From NCBI GenBank assembly GCA_964492555.1, contig CAZBKQ010000007.1, positions 41,517 to 105,516 on the forward strand: a stretch of 64,000 bases of DNA, read 5' to 3'. A model generated the notes under the pieces. It was not told the DNA's origin and made no database searches. It worked only from the letters and a program-made list of their open reading frames with translations. Positions 1 to 7,609 of this stretch are shown one piece after another; position 1 is the stretch's first letter, and each line of letters begins with the position of its first letter. The stretch comes from GCA-2709075 sp964492555 (GTDB lineage: Bacteria; Pseudomonadota; Alphaproteobacteria; MPNO01; UBA2964). The translations under genes were made by a program, and so were the position numbers.

Positions 1-90
1 CATACCCATTCGGCGCTTTACGGTATTATCGCCGTGTTGATCGCTCTGGTGGCCGGCTGGACCGCCGGCGCGGTATTCAGAAGGACCTGA
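1..90 (+). CDS. C-terminal end of a membrane-anchored protein (partial)
   Basis: The frame is open from base 1 to a TGA at 88-90 and gives 29 residues, which are the end of a gene that begins left of the window. They read as one hydrophobic helix (IIAVLIALVAGW) followed by a short basic tail (FRRT), so this is a C-terminal membrane anchor with the tail probably in the cytoplasm. The next gene starts six bases later, so the two are likely co-transcribed. The family cannot be identified from so little sequence. Confidence 0.6.
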   Translation, partial: HTHSALYGIIAVLIALVAGWTAGAVFRRT

Positions 91-95
91 TCTTG

Positions 96-602
96 ATGAC
101 AGAAACCGGGGAAAGCCAGGCGGCTGATAGCAGCGTTCCCGCCGAGCGATTTTTTTTGGTCGTGGTCGACGCTTCCAAAGAGCTTCGCGTCGCGTTGCGC
201 TTTGCCGCCCAGCGGGCGCGCAAAACCGGTGGCCGCGTCGCGCTCCTCTCGGTTCTGGAACCGGCCGATTTTCAGCACTGGATGGCGGTCGAGGAAAAAA
301 TGCGCGAGGAACGCCGCGAAGAGGCGGAACGCCTGCTCGAAAAGCTGGGGGCGGAAGTCACTGAAATCACCGGCGACATGCCGTCGCTTTATGTCCGGGA
401 AGGCAAGGTTAGCGACGAAATTCTCGGGCTGATCAAGGAAGAACCCAACATATCCATCCTGGTGCTGGGGGCGGGGACGGACAAAAAAGGCCCCGGACCG
501 CTGGTATCCTCCCTGGCGGGCAAGCTTTCCGGTGAATTTCCGGTTCCGATCACGGTCGTGCCCGGCACGTTGAGCGACGCTCAAATTGACGCCCTGACCT
601 GA
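96..602 (+). CDS. Universal stress protein (UspA) family
   Basis: A 168-residue soluble protein with the UspA fold pattern. A first beta strand (FFLVVVDASKE, about residues 19-29) is followed by a strand giving LLSVLEP, an amphipathic charged helix (about 70-90), and a C-terminal strand-loop (ISILVLGAG, then a glycine-rich stretch ending in PITVVPG). The loop resembles the UspA ATP-binding motif but is not a perfect match. ATG at 96 is preferred to an in-frame TTG at 93 because AAGGA lies at 81-85. It sits six bases after the membrane protein. Family known, physiological role not readable. Confidence 0.75.
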   Translation: MTETGESQAADSSVPAERFFLVVVDASKELRVALRFAAQRARKTGGRVALLSVLEPADFQHWMAVEEKMREERREEAERLLEKLGAEVTEITGDMPSLYVREGKVSDEILGLIKEEPNISILVLGAGTDKKGPGPLVSSLAGKLSGEFPVPITVVPGTLSDAQIDALT

Positions 603-667
603 TCGCCTCTCCACCGGATTTCAGTTTTTAACCATAAAAAATTCGATAATATTACCGGATTGTTTGG

Positions 668-676
668 TTTTCCACA
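668..676 (+). promoter_or_regulatory. DnaA-box-like site
   Basis: TTTTCCACA matches the relaxed DnaA box TTWTNCACA. It lies in the AT-rich 304-base gap between the UspA-like gene and the glucosaminidase gene. Its 3' end overlaps a 7-bp inverted repeat (ACGTTTC at 676-682, GAAACGT at 690-696). I see only one such site here, so it reads as a single binding site and not an origin. Confidence 0.35.
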
Positions 677-736
677 CGTTTCCACTTTCGAAACGTTGTC
701 GAAAAATGCGCTCCATCAACAGGTTAGAGAAAATCC

Positions 737-753
737 GAATCACCGGGCGATTC
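737..753. promoter_or_regulatory. Two GANTC (CcrM-type) methylation sites
   Basis: GAATC at 737-741 and GATTC at 749-753 are seven bases apart and just upstream of the CtrA-type box. GANTC is the target of CcrM in alphaproteobacteria, where methylation state feeds cell-cycle promoters through GcrA. CcrM itself is not in this window, so its presence is assumed from the lineage. Confidence 0.4.
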
Positions 754-766
754 TCCATCTTGTAAA

Positions 767-781
767 TTAACGTCTCGTTAA
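767..781 (+). promoter_or_regulatory. CtrA-type box TTAA-N7-TTAA
   Basis: TTAACGTCTCGTTAA is an exact TTAA-N7-TTAA site and also a perfect inverted repeat (TTAACG / CGTTAA). It lies 126 bases before the start of the Bax-type glucosaminidase gene and follows two GANTC sites. This is the full consensus bound by phosphorylated CtrA in alphaproteobacteria. Confidence 0.6.
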
Positions 782-906
782 TTAAATCTCCGCTCACGCC
801 TCATCGTAACTGGGCGACCTCTTTAGTTTCGGCAGCCGCTGGACGGCGGGAAATCCCGATCCGGAAATGACCGGCGGGGAGAGTGATGTCGGAGGGTTGA
901 GCGATT

Positions 907-1980
907 TTGGAACAGAAAGCCACAAACAGAATTTTCGATGCGGGCCTGCTCGGGATAGCGGGCGCGGGCGGCGCGTTGCTTTATGGGCTGATGTCCCTGA
1001 CGGGGCTATTTGCCCCTGGCGAGACCCTGTCCGCGGCGAATACGGGAAAATCTGCTCCCGCCGTTGTCGCGGCCGGCCCCCGCGTCGAACATTTGCTGGG
1101 CCCCGCGACGAATGACTACGAACCCGCGCGCGTCGTGCGGGAGGGTCATGCCACGCTGCAAATTGCGCCGGTCAGCCTGCTGCGGCGCTATTACGATTCC
1201 ATCGGCTTCGATCTGTCCCGCGTGCGCGATCACGGCCGGGTGCCGCGTCTGATTCTGGCCGCGCTGCCGAGGGATATTCAAAGTGTCGAACAGCCGCGTC
1301 TTCGCAAAATGCTGTTTATGCAGACAACATTGCCGCTGATCCTCCATGTGAATGAAAAAATCATGGCAGATCGCAAACGCGTAATGTCGCTGCGCGGCAA
1401 GGCCGAGGAAGGCGGAGTTCTGAGCCCCGCCGAAAAGCGCTGGCTGACCGATCTGTCGGTGGAATATGGCGCCGGTGGGGAAAATCCGGATCCGCAAAAC
1501 CCCGATTTTGCCTCTCTGCTGAAGCGTGTGGATATCCTGCCGCCGTCCCTTGCGCTGGCGCAGTCGGCCGAGGAAAGCGGTTGGGGTACGTCGCGATTCG
1601 CGCGTGAAGGCAATGCCTTGTTCGGCCAACGCACCTGGCGCGGCCCGAAGGGCATGATCCCGAAGAAGCGGGCCGCGGGTGAAAAATACCGGGTGCGGTC
1701 TTTCGACACACTGCTCGAGGGCGTCTGGGCCTACGCCTATAACCTGAATACCCATTTCGCCTATGCGAAGTTTCGCGAGCGCCGGGCGCGTTTACGGGCA
1801 GCGGGCAATACTCTGACCGGTGATCGGCTGATCGACACTCTCGATCGTTATTCCGAAAGAGGTCAGGATTATATTCGGACGATTCGGACGATCATGCGGG
1901 TCAACGCGCTCAGCCAATTCGACGGCGCGCGCTTGTCGCATCCGCCCGTCCTTCCGCCGGAGCCGTCCTCCGGCGCCTGA
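907..1980 (+). CDS. Bax-type glucosaminidase-domain protein, membrane anchored
   Basis: 357 residues. One N-terminal hydrophobic helix (about 13-34) is followed by a proline/alanine linker and a C-terminal lysozyme-like domain of the Bax/glucosaminidase family (PF01832). The signature is QSAEESGWGTSRFA, whose glutamate near residue 221 is the expected catalytic acid, then NALFGQ and a tyrosine-rich C-terminal part. It should cleave glycan strands of peptidoglycan at the outer face of the inner membrane. The start is TTG at 907: GGAGGG lies at 891-896 and an in-frame stop at 898-900 excludes a longer frame. The upstream CtrA-type box suggests cell-cycle timing, for example septum or pole remodelling (inference). 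Confidence 0.8.
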   Translation: MEQKATNRIFDAGLLGIAGAGGALLYGLMSLTGLFAPGETLSAANTGKSAPAVVAAGPRVEHLLGPATNDYEPARVVREGHATLQIAPVSLLRRYYDSIGFDLSRVRDHGRVPRLILAALPRDIQSVEQPRLRKMLFMQTTLPLILHVNEKIMADRKRVMSLRGKAEEGGVLSPAEKRWLTDLSVEYGAGGENPDPQNPDFASLLKRVDILPPSLALAQSAEESGWGTSRFAREGNALFGQRTWRGPKGMIPKKRAAGEKYRVRSFDTLLEGVWAYAYNLNTHFAYAKFRERRARLRAAGNTLTGDRLIDTLDRYSERGQDYIRTIRTIMRVNALSQFDGARLSHPPVLPPEPSSGA

Positions 1981-1994
1981 TCGGGTCTTCTCTT

Positions 1995-3062
1995 TTATTG
2001 CGAGACTTTGCGGGGCGGCACGTAGAACTGCCGCCCGTACCAGCGCCAACGCCCACCCTTGTCATGCAGGGTGCAGTTGATACGCGAGCGTCCCACCGGG
2101 AACGGCTTGGTCATCCGGACTTCGACACGGGCCTCACCCAGCCGTTCAATCCGTAATTTCTCCTCGCTGGAGGCGTAACAATTCAGCCTGTCCAGCTTGC
2201 CGACGCTTTCACCGTTTACGGTAAATCCGAATGCTGGCGGGTTTGCGCCCCTGGTCAGATACGGGTCGGCAGGCGTTATATCGGTGGCGTTAAGCGGCAG
2301 CGCCCTGCCCGCCAGACGCAGGCGCTCAACGCCGCCAAACGTTTCGTTAAAGGCGAAGCGCGGCAAGTAAAAGAAGTTGGCCGCGCGATGCAAAACGCCC
2401 GAGTGCTGGCCGAACCCGACCGTAAACCCGGCCTTTTTCGACGCGTTGCCGACCGCGACACTGTATTCGCCATAGGGATAGGCGATCATTTCCGGGACAA
2501 AACCGAGTTCCGCCTGAAAGCGGGCGTTGGATTTTTTCAGCTCCGCCGCGATGTCTTCCGGCGGCAATAAGGGCAAATGGGGGTGGGACGCGGTCTGGCT
2601 GCCGATCGTTACGCCGGCCTGATGCAGCTCGCGGATCTGGTCCCAGCTCATGTAACCAGGGAACTTCCGGTCGATGGCGTCGGTCGCCACGAAGAGCGTA
2701 AAAGGCAGATTCGCCGCCCGCAGCCGCGGCCAGGCATTCTGATAAACCGACAGGAATGCGTCATCAACGGAAAGCCCGACGGTCTTTTCCGGAAGATCAT
2801 CGCCCTTGCGCAGCGCCGATACGATTTCGTGAACCGGACGGACGGTAAATTCGCCGCCGATCAAAGTTTCAAGATGCGCCTCGAACTGATCGATCCGGAC
2901 ATTGGTTGACGGATGTTCGCTCTCACCAAACCGGTGATACATCAGGATGACGGCGGAATTCGCGGCCACGGCCTGCTCCGTCAGCAGGAGCAAGGCCCCG
3001 AGCGCGGCTACGGTTCTGACCAGAGCCCGTTTCGATAAGGACATATTCATAACCAGTGACAC
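1995..3062 (-). CDS. Polysaccharide deacetylase-like protein (NodB fold), secreted, variant active site
   Basis: 355 residues with an N-terminal signal peptide (hydrophobic core about 15-29, cleavage near AVA-AN), a MYHRF strand, and a NodB-type barrel. Motif 1 is SVDDAF (residues 98-103) where TFDDG is usual. Motif 2 is GSQTASHPHL (154-163), so glutamine 156 stands where most family members have the first metal-binding histidine; H160 is kept. It would act on an envelope or exopolysaccharide in the periplasm, or bind without deacetylating. GTG at 3062 is the longest start; ATG at 3050 and 3044 are in frame and equally possible. The glucosaminidase gene converges on it 14 bases away. Confidence 0.75.
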   Translation of the reverse strand: MSLVMNMSLSKRALVRTVAALGALLLLTEQAVAANSAVILMYHRFGESEHPSTNVRIDQFEAHLETLIGGEFTVRPVHEIVSALRKGDDLPEKTVGLSVDDAFLSVYQNAWPRLRAANLPFTLFVATDAIDRKFPGYMSWDQIRELHQAGVTIGSQTASHPHLPLLPPEDIAAELKKSNARFQAELGFVPEMIAYPYGEYSVAVGNASKKAGFTVGFGQHSGVLHRAANFFYLPRFAFNETFGGVERLRLAGRALPLNATDITPADPYLTRGANPPAFGFTVNGESVGKLDRLNCYASSEEKLRIERLGEARVEVRMTKPFPVGRSRINCTLHDKGGRWRWYGRQFYVPPRKVSQ

Positions 3063-3159
3063 TCAACCCCGAACCGCGATGGGCCGTTTACGCGCCGATA
3101 GCGGTTCCTGATATTTATATGTCGCCGATTTCAGGAAAAAATGCAACAAAACGGATGGG

Positions 3160-3714
3160 TTACACCATCATCCGGCGCGGCAGTTCCCCATCGCCGATCA
3201 ACGGATATTTGCGGGAATCGAACAGTTGATAATGCCACCATTCGTTCCTGTAAAAATCCCACCCCGCATCCGTCATGATACCCAGCAGAATAAATCGATT
3301 GCGCCGCGCCTCTGCTGAAACGTCCCGTGCGCCGTGATGCGACAGCGGTGTAAAGGCGTCGAACCCGGTGCCCATGTCAAGCGGGGTACCGTCCTCAGCC
3401 AACAATGTCAGATCGACCGCGACGCCGCGCGAATGGGGCGATCCGCGTTCCGGGTGGGCGAGAAAATCCGGATCCGGCGTATGATTCCACAGCGTCCACT
3501 GAGCCTCGGTCGGGCGAAACGCATCGAAGATCAGAAGCCGGAGTCCGATATCCGCGGCACCGTCACGCGCCCGGGCGAGCGCCTCCGCCGCGTCGGTGTG
3601 GAGATAGCATACCGGAGTCGCGTAAACCGGCGCGCCGGTGAAATTTTCATGCGTCGCATAGGCAAGCCGGATATCGACTTCGAATTCAGACCCGTTTATT
3701 TCTTTAAGCATCAT
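3160..3714 (-). CDS. D-Ala-D-Ala dipeptidase, VanX/DdpX-like (peptidase M15)
   Basis: 184 residues, the usual size of VanX-type zinc dipeptidases. All landmarks are present: DAFRP with the catalytic-site arginine R67, SPHSRGVAVD with zinc ligands H94 and D101, and NEWWH with catalytic E158 and ligand H161. It should hydrolyse D-Ala-D-Ala, for example in recycling of peptidoglycan peptides. No signal peptide is visible, so it is probably cytoplasmic. No vanH or vanA neighbour is present, so a resistance role is unlikely. It is divergent from tsaB with 60 bases between them. Two adjacent ATG codons (3714, 3711) could start it. Confidence 0.85.
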   Translation of the reverse strand: MMLKEINGSEFEVDIRLAYATHENFTGAPVYATPVCYLHTDAAEALARARDGAADIGLRLLIFDAFRPTEAQWTLWNHTPDPDFLAHPERGSPHSRGVAVDLTLLAEDGTPLDMGTGFDAFTPLSHHGARDVSAEARRNRFILLGIMTDAGWDFYRNEWWHYQLFDSRKYPLIGDGELPRRMMV

Positions 3715-3774
3715 GGCAGAAAAAATTGCAGATTGTGTTCCGCGAAAACCCTATCACAGCAACGGGATGACCGC

Positions 3775-4467
3775 ATGATCGCGCTGGGGATCGATACGTC
3801 GGGCGCCGCTTGCGCCGCGGCCGTGTGGCGGGACGGTGAAACGCTTGCGGCGCACCGCCGGGATATGGCGCGCGGCCACGCGGAGGCCTTGATGCCGATG
3901 ATCGGCGAGGCGCTTGCCGATGCGGCAATCTCATACGACGAAATCGATATAATCGGTGCGACCACCGGGCCCGGCTCCTTTACGGGCGTGCGGACCGGCT
4001 TGGCGGCATCGCGGGGTTTGTCGCTCGCGCTGGGATGTCCGTTGTCGGGTGTCACGACATTCGAGGCCGTCGCCGCCGCCGCGGCGCGCGCGGTTTCGCC
4101 GGGTCGTGGGGGGGCGCTTTGGGTGGTGCTTGAAACGCGGCGCACGGATTTTTTTCTTCAGAAGTTTGAGATGCGGGACGCCGCCGCGATCCCGGTGACC
4201 GAACCCGTCGCGGAAGACGCCGCCGCCGCGCGTGCCTTGCTGGAAGACGGATGCCTCGCCGCCGGCGACGGGCTGGCGCGCCTGCGCGAACAAGCCGCCT
4301 TGTCCGAAAATGTTCAGGAAGCGACGGATTGCCGCACGCCCGATGCCGCGCTCGTTGCGGAAATGGCGGTCCGGAAATCCGGTTCCGTCGAGGGTCCGGT
4401 CAGACCGCTTTATATTCATCCGCCACAGGCGGCATTGCCGCGAAACGGCGGGCGGTTGCGGCCATGA
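3775..4467 (+). CDS. tsaB: tRNA threonylcarbamoyladenosine biosynthesis protein TsaB
   Basis: 230 residues, typical of TsaB. It shows the ASKHA-fold start ALGIDTSGAACAAAV, the conserved RGHAEALMP segment, and TTGPGSFTGVRTGLAA, the family signature. TsaB is the partner that holds TsaD in the complex making t6A37 in ANN-decoding tRNAs. The frame is open well upstream, but ATG at 3775 gives the canonical N-terminus and has GGGATGA ten bases before it. It overlaps rimI by four bases (ATGA), a coupling common in proteobacteria. Confidence 0.95.
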   Translation: MIALGIDTSGAACAAAVWRDGETLAAHRRDMARGHAEALMPMIGEALADAAISYDEIDIIGATTGPGSFTGVRTGLAASRGLSLALGCPLSGVTTFEAVAAAAARAVSPGRGGALWVVLETRRTDFFLQKFEMRDAAAIPVTEPVAEDAAAARALLEDGCLAAGDGLARLREQAALSENVQEATDCRTPDAALVAEMAVRKSGSVEGPVRPLYIHPPQAALPRNGGRLRP

Positions 4468-4976
4468 GAAAACTGGCGGAAGACGGACGCCCCTTGCCGG
4501 GTCACCACATCGAAACGCTTTCCGGCGGTGATCTCGGCGTCGTTGCGCGTATTCACGCCAAGTGCTTTTTCGATGCCTGGGATGAGGACATGCTGACGCA
4601 GATCCTCGAAATGCCCGGTTCGTTCGGGCTGGTGGCGCGCCGGCCCAGATTTGATTCCATCGCGGGGTTTGCGCTGGCGCGCGTCGCGGCGGATGAATGC
4701 GAGCTGCTCTCGCTCGGGGTGTCGCCGGAATGCCGCAGCCAGGGGATCGCGACCGCCCTGCTGCGCGGATCGATGTCGCGCGCCGCCGCGGAAAGGGCGC
4801 GCTGGTTTTTTCTGGAGGTCGCGACGGATAACGAGGCCGCGCGGCGGCTCTATCGCGCGCACGGTCTGGTCAAGGTCGGCGCCCGTCCGGACTATTATGA
4901 AAATGAAGACGGCAGCCGGACAGACGCCCATACCATGCGGTGCGATCTCGGCGATCTGCTGCCGGGACGTTCCTGA
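4464..4976 (+). CDS. rimI: RimI-type ribosomal protein N-acetyltransferase (GNAT)
   Basis: 170 residues with a single GNAT domain. The acetyl-CoA loop is RSQGIA (the Q/RxxGxG/A motif) after the LSLGVSPE strand, followed by FLEVATDNEAARRLYRAHGL, the classic RimI motif B with the N-E-A-A and Y-G residues. RimI acetylates the N-terminus of ribosomal protein S18 in E. coli. ATG at 4464 overlaps the tsaB stop, so the pair is translationally coupled; tsaB-rimI is a conserved neighbourhood. Confidence 0.9.
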   Translation: MRKLAEDGRPLPGHHIETLSGGDLGVVARIHAKCFFDAWDEDMLTQILEMPGSFGLVARRPRFDSIAGFALARVAADECELLSLGVSPECRSQGIATALLRGSMSRAAAERARWFFLEVATDNEAARRLYRAHGLVKVGARPDYYENEDGSRTDAHTMRCDLGDLLPGRS

Positions 4977-4984
4977 CGCTTTTT

Positions 4985-5254
4985 TCAGTTTTTGCGAATG
5001 CGCAGGAGATGAAGTCCGTCGGGGGGCTGATCCGGTTGCGGTTTCAGCGACAGGATGTCGTGACCGAGTTCCGCCACGGAGTCGGGCACATTTTTCAGCG
5101 GCTCCTCGCCCCGCAGACGAATCTCCGCGACGTCTCCCGCGGCCATTTTCTCAATAAGCAGGCGCGTTCTGACAAAAGTCATCGGACAGATATCGGCGGT
5201 GATGTCCAGCCGGTGATCCGCCGTTTCAGCTATTTCTGGCGCGGGCGCTTTCAT
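4985..5254 (-). CDS. TusA/SirA-like sulfur carrier protein
   Basis: 89 residues. The short beta-alpha protein carries the family cysteine in ICPMTFVRTRLLIEKM (C23), followed by the GDVAEIRL strand. TusA proteins carry a persulfide on this cysteine for tRNA thiolation and cofactor assembly. The second proline of the usual CPxP is threonine here (CPMT). It converges with rimI (8 bases between stops) and is divergent from fur. A -10-like TATAAT lies upstream on the minus strand. Confidence 0.75.
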   Translation of the reverse strand: MKAPAPEIAETADHRLDITADICPMTFVRTRLLIEKMAAGDVAEIRLRGEEPLKNVPDSVAELGHDILSLKPQPDQPPDGLHLLRIRKN

Positions 5255-5279
5255 ACCTAAAATCCGTAAACTGTCACCA

Positions 5280-5285
5280 ATTATA
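5280..5285 (-). promoter_or_regulatory. Candidate -10 element for the TusA-like gene
   Basis: Read on the minus strand this is a perfect TATAAT, 26 bases upstream of the ATG at 5254, inside the 113-base divergent gap shared with fur. No good -35 match lies at the right spacing, so the assignment rests on the -10 alone. Confidence 0.35.
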
Positions 5286-5367
5286 TAGGGCCGGGTGTGG
5301 AAAAGACACGTCGGGCGGGCCTTCTACGCCATAGGCGAACCCCGGCGACTGGTGTATAGTGCGCGCC

Positions 5368-5829
5368 ATGACAGCGAGATCCGCGCAATCGCGCAAGGCT
5401 TCCGAAAAAATATCGGAACTGGAGCGCGCCTGCATCGAAAAGGGCATGAAGATGACCGAGCAGCGACGGGTCATCGCGCGCGTTCTCTCTGAATCGACCG
5501 ATCACCCCGATGTGGAAGAAGTCTATCGCCGTTCCGCGAAATACGATTCCGGTATCAGCATCGCGACGGTCTATCGCACGCTCAGGCTTTTCGACATCGC
5601 CAATATCATCGACCGTCTCGAATTCGGCGACGGGCGCGCGCGTTATGAGATTTCCGACGAAGACGGCCATCATCATCATCTGATTGACATGAAAACCGGT
5701 CAGGTGGTTGAGTTTGAGGACGACAAGCTTGAACAGCTCAAGGCGCGTATCGCAAATGAGCTGGGGTACAAGCTGATCGGGGACCGGCTTGATCTATATG
5801 GTGTCCCCCTGGAAGACGACGATGGATAG
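5368..5829 (+). CDS. fur: Fur family ferric uptake-type regulator
   Basis: 153 residues. The N-terminal winged helix runs through MTEQRRVIARVLSE and the recognition part ISIATVYRTLRLF, then the dimerisation domain with the metal-binding HHHH run (GHHHHLID) and the conserved VVEFEDDKLE. This is the Fur superfamily pattern, closer to Fur/Mur than to Irr, PerR or Zur. It would repress iron (or manganese) uptake genes when metal-loaded. ATG at 5368 is preferred to an in-frame GTG at 5359. It ends in TAG. A second family member, irr, lies at 28848-29267. Confidence 0.85.
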   Translation: MTARSAQSRKASEKISELERACIEKGMKMTEQRRVIARVLSESTDHPDVEEVYRRSAKYDSGISIATVYRTLRLFDIANIIDRLEFGDGRARYEISDEDGHHHHLIDMKTGQVVEFEDDKLEQLKARIANELGYKLIGDRLDLYGVPLEDDDG

Positions 5830-5897
5830 GGGCAGCTTGCGGCGCGGGGCTATGACAGCCGGCGGGCCCGGGCATTTCAGCAAGGACGGCATCTCGG

Positions 5898-6737
5898 ATG
5901 GCGGGTTCGGTTAATCCAGTTTCAGACGTTTCCGGCGGGGTCGCGATAACACCGATCCACGCCGGTAATCTGGTCGCGCGGATGGCGGATGGCGAGGCCG
6001 ATCTCGATGCCGCACAGGCGCTCCGTTATCGCGTGTTCTATGAGGAAATGAACGCGCGCCCGGACGCCGCGACGGCAGAGCGGAAACGCGATTTCGATTC
6101 GTTCGACACGGTGTGCGATCACTTGCTGGTCATTGACGAGGACCGGACGGACATCCCCGGCGGTGTTGTCGGGACCTATCGCCTGTTGTTGCGCAGCGTG
6201 GCCGAGCGCCATAACGGGTTTTATTCCGCCGACGAATATAATATCGAGCCCTTGCTGGCGCTCGACGGCGACATCATGGAGCTGGGCCGGTCTTGCGTCG
6301 ACGCCGCTAATCGGAACAAGCCGACGATGCAGCTCTTGTGGCGGGCGATCGCGCAATATGTGTTTTCCAATGACGTAAAGGCGATGTTCGGCTGCGCGAG
6401 TTTTCCGGGCGCCGATCCGCAAGCGCTCGCGCCGGTGCTGTCCTACCTCTATCATTTTCACCTTGCTCCTGAGGATTTGCGGCCCGTCGCGTTGCCGGAA
6501 CGATATGTCGATATGTGCCTGATGGACCGGGATCAGATCGACCCCAAACGCGCGCTCGCGAAGGTGCCGCCCCTGATAAAGGGATATTTGCGCCTCGGTG
6601 GATTTATCGGAGACGGGGCGGTGGTCGACGAACAGTTCAATACCACTGACGTTTGTGTCGTCGTGATGACCGAACGGGTGACGGACAAATACTTCAAACA
6701 TTATGAACGGTCGGCAAGCAGGACTGCCGGCGACTGA
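5898..6737 (+). CDS. olsB: L-ornithine N(alpha)-acyltransferase
   Basis: 279 residues of the GNAT-like OlsB family. It has ALRYRVFYEEM near residues 41-51, the acidic FDSFDTVCDHLLVID segment, GTYRLL, and ELGRSCVD with the conserved cysteine. The C-terminal part (IKGYLRLGGFIGDGAVVDEQFNT, about 228-250) is typical. OlsB transfers a 3-hydroxyacyl group from acyl carrier protein to ornithine, giving lyso-ornithine lipid. It overlaps olsA by 35 bases, so the two steps of ornithine-lipid synthesis are coupled. Ornithine lipids are phosphorus-free membrane lipids; no phosphate-control box was found upstream. Confidence 0.88.
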   Translation: MAGSVNPVSDVSGGVAITPIHAGNLVARMADGEADLDAAQALRYRVFYEEMNARPDAATAERKRDFDSFDTVCDHLLVIDEDRTDIPGGVVGTYRLLLRSVAERHNGFYSADEYNIEPLLALDGDIMELGRSCVDAANRNKPTMQLLWRAIAQYVFSNDVKAMFGCASFPGADPQALAPVLSYLYHFHLAPEDLRPVALPERYVDMCLMDRDQIDPKRALAKVPPLIKGYLRLGGFIGDGAVVDEQFNTTDVCVVVMTERVTDKYFKHYERSASRTAGD

Positions 6738-7557
6738 TCGATTCAGTTCCCGCGGCAAGGCGATTTTCCGGCTTTGCGGGCTTGTGGTTCTCACCCTGGG
6801 CCTGATGCCGCCGCAGATTTGCGCGCTGTTGTTGCGCCTTCCGGCGGCGCGCGCCATTCCCCGGCTATGGCATCGCGTGGCCGTGCGCATCATGGGTTGG
6901 CGTGTTGTGGTGCATGGCGCGCCGTCCCATGCGCCGCGCACGCTTTATGTCGCCAACCATGCCTCTTATTCCGATATCGTGGTTCTCGGCTCGCTCGCGG
7001 ACATCAATTTCATCGCGAAGGCGGAGGTGGCTGGTTGGCCGGTTTTCGGATTTCTAGCCCGGCTGCATGGCACCATGTTTATCGAGCGCCGCGGCGCGAA
7101 GGCGGCCGCGCAGCGGGATGAGATCGCCAACCGACTCGACAAGGGTCACAAGCTGGTCCTGTTCGCCGAAGGCACCAGCAATGACGGCATCCACGTCCAG
7201 CCTTTCAAGAGCGCCCTGTTTTCGGTTGTGCATGGCGCGGCGGACGGCCCGGAAATTACCCTGCAGCCGGTCTCTATCGCCTACACCCGGCTGGACGGTG
7301 TCCCGGTCGGGCGAACGTTTCTGTCGCATTTTGCATGGTACGGCGATATGACGCTGGTGCCGCATTTGCTCGAATTGCTGGGGCTCGGTTCTGTGACCAT
7401 AGAGGTGACGTTTCACGAACCGGTTGATGCGTCCCGGTTCGAAACACGGCGCGCGCTCGCGGAATATTGCCACGGGGTGGTTTCTTCCGGTGTCGCGGCC
7501 TCGAACGCCGGCACCGCGTCTGACAGGGCCGCCGTAACGGCGCGCGCAAATTCTTGA
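6703..7557 (+). CDS. olsA: Lyso-ornithine lipid O-acyltransferase (PlsC family)
   Basis: 284 residues. A hydrophobic helix (about 23-45) precedes a PlsC acyltransferase domain with NHASYSDI, the HX4D catalytic motif, then FIERRGAKAA and FAEGTSNDG, the second and third substrate-binding motifs. Following olsB directly, it is assigned as OlsA, which esterifies lyso-ornithine lipid; a general 1-acylglycerol-3-phosphate acyltransferase is the alternative. The start at 6703 lies inside the end of olsB. Confidence 0.85.
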   Translation: MNGRQAGLPATDRFSSRGKAIFRLCGLVVLTLGLMPPQICALLLRLPAARAIPRLWHRVAVRIMGWRVVVHGAPSHAPRTLYVANHASYSDIVVLGSLADINFIAKAEVAGWPVFGFLARLHGTMFIERRGAKAAAQRDEIANRLDKGHKLVLFAEGTSNDGIHVQPFKSALFSVVHGAADGPEITLQPVSIAYTRLDGVPVGRTFLSHFAWYGDMTLVPHLLELLGLGSVTIEVTFHEPVDASRFETRRALAEYCHGVVSSGVAASNAGTASDRAAVTARANS

Positions 7558-7581
7558 CAGCCCTTGCGGGGGTGATAGTGT
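7554..7581 (+). promoter_or_regulatory. Candidate sigma-70 promoter for miaB
   Basis: TTGACA at 7554-7559, a perfect -35, is followed 16 bases later by TAGTGT at 7576-7581. The -35 overlaps the olsA stop codon. The start of miaB lies 28 bases after the -10. The weak -10 limits certainty. Confidence 0.4.
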
Positions 7582-7609
7582 CGGAATCAGGCAGAAGCCG
7601 CGATTTCCA

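Noticed and set aside
603..906. Origin of replication in the gap with CtrA and DnaA sites.
   Set aside because: Only one DnaA-like box and one CtrA box are present and there are no origin-flanking genes; regulation of the glucosaminidase explains it better.
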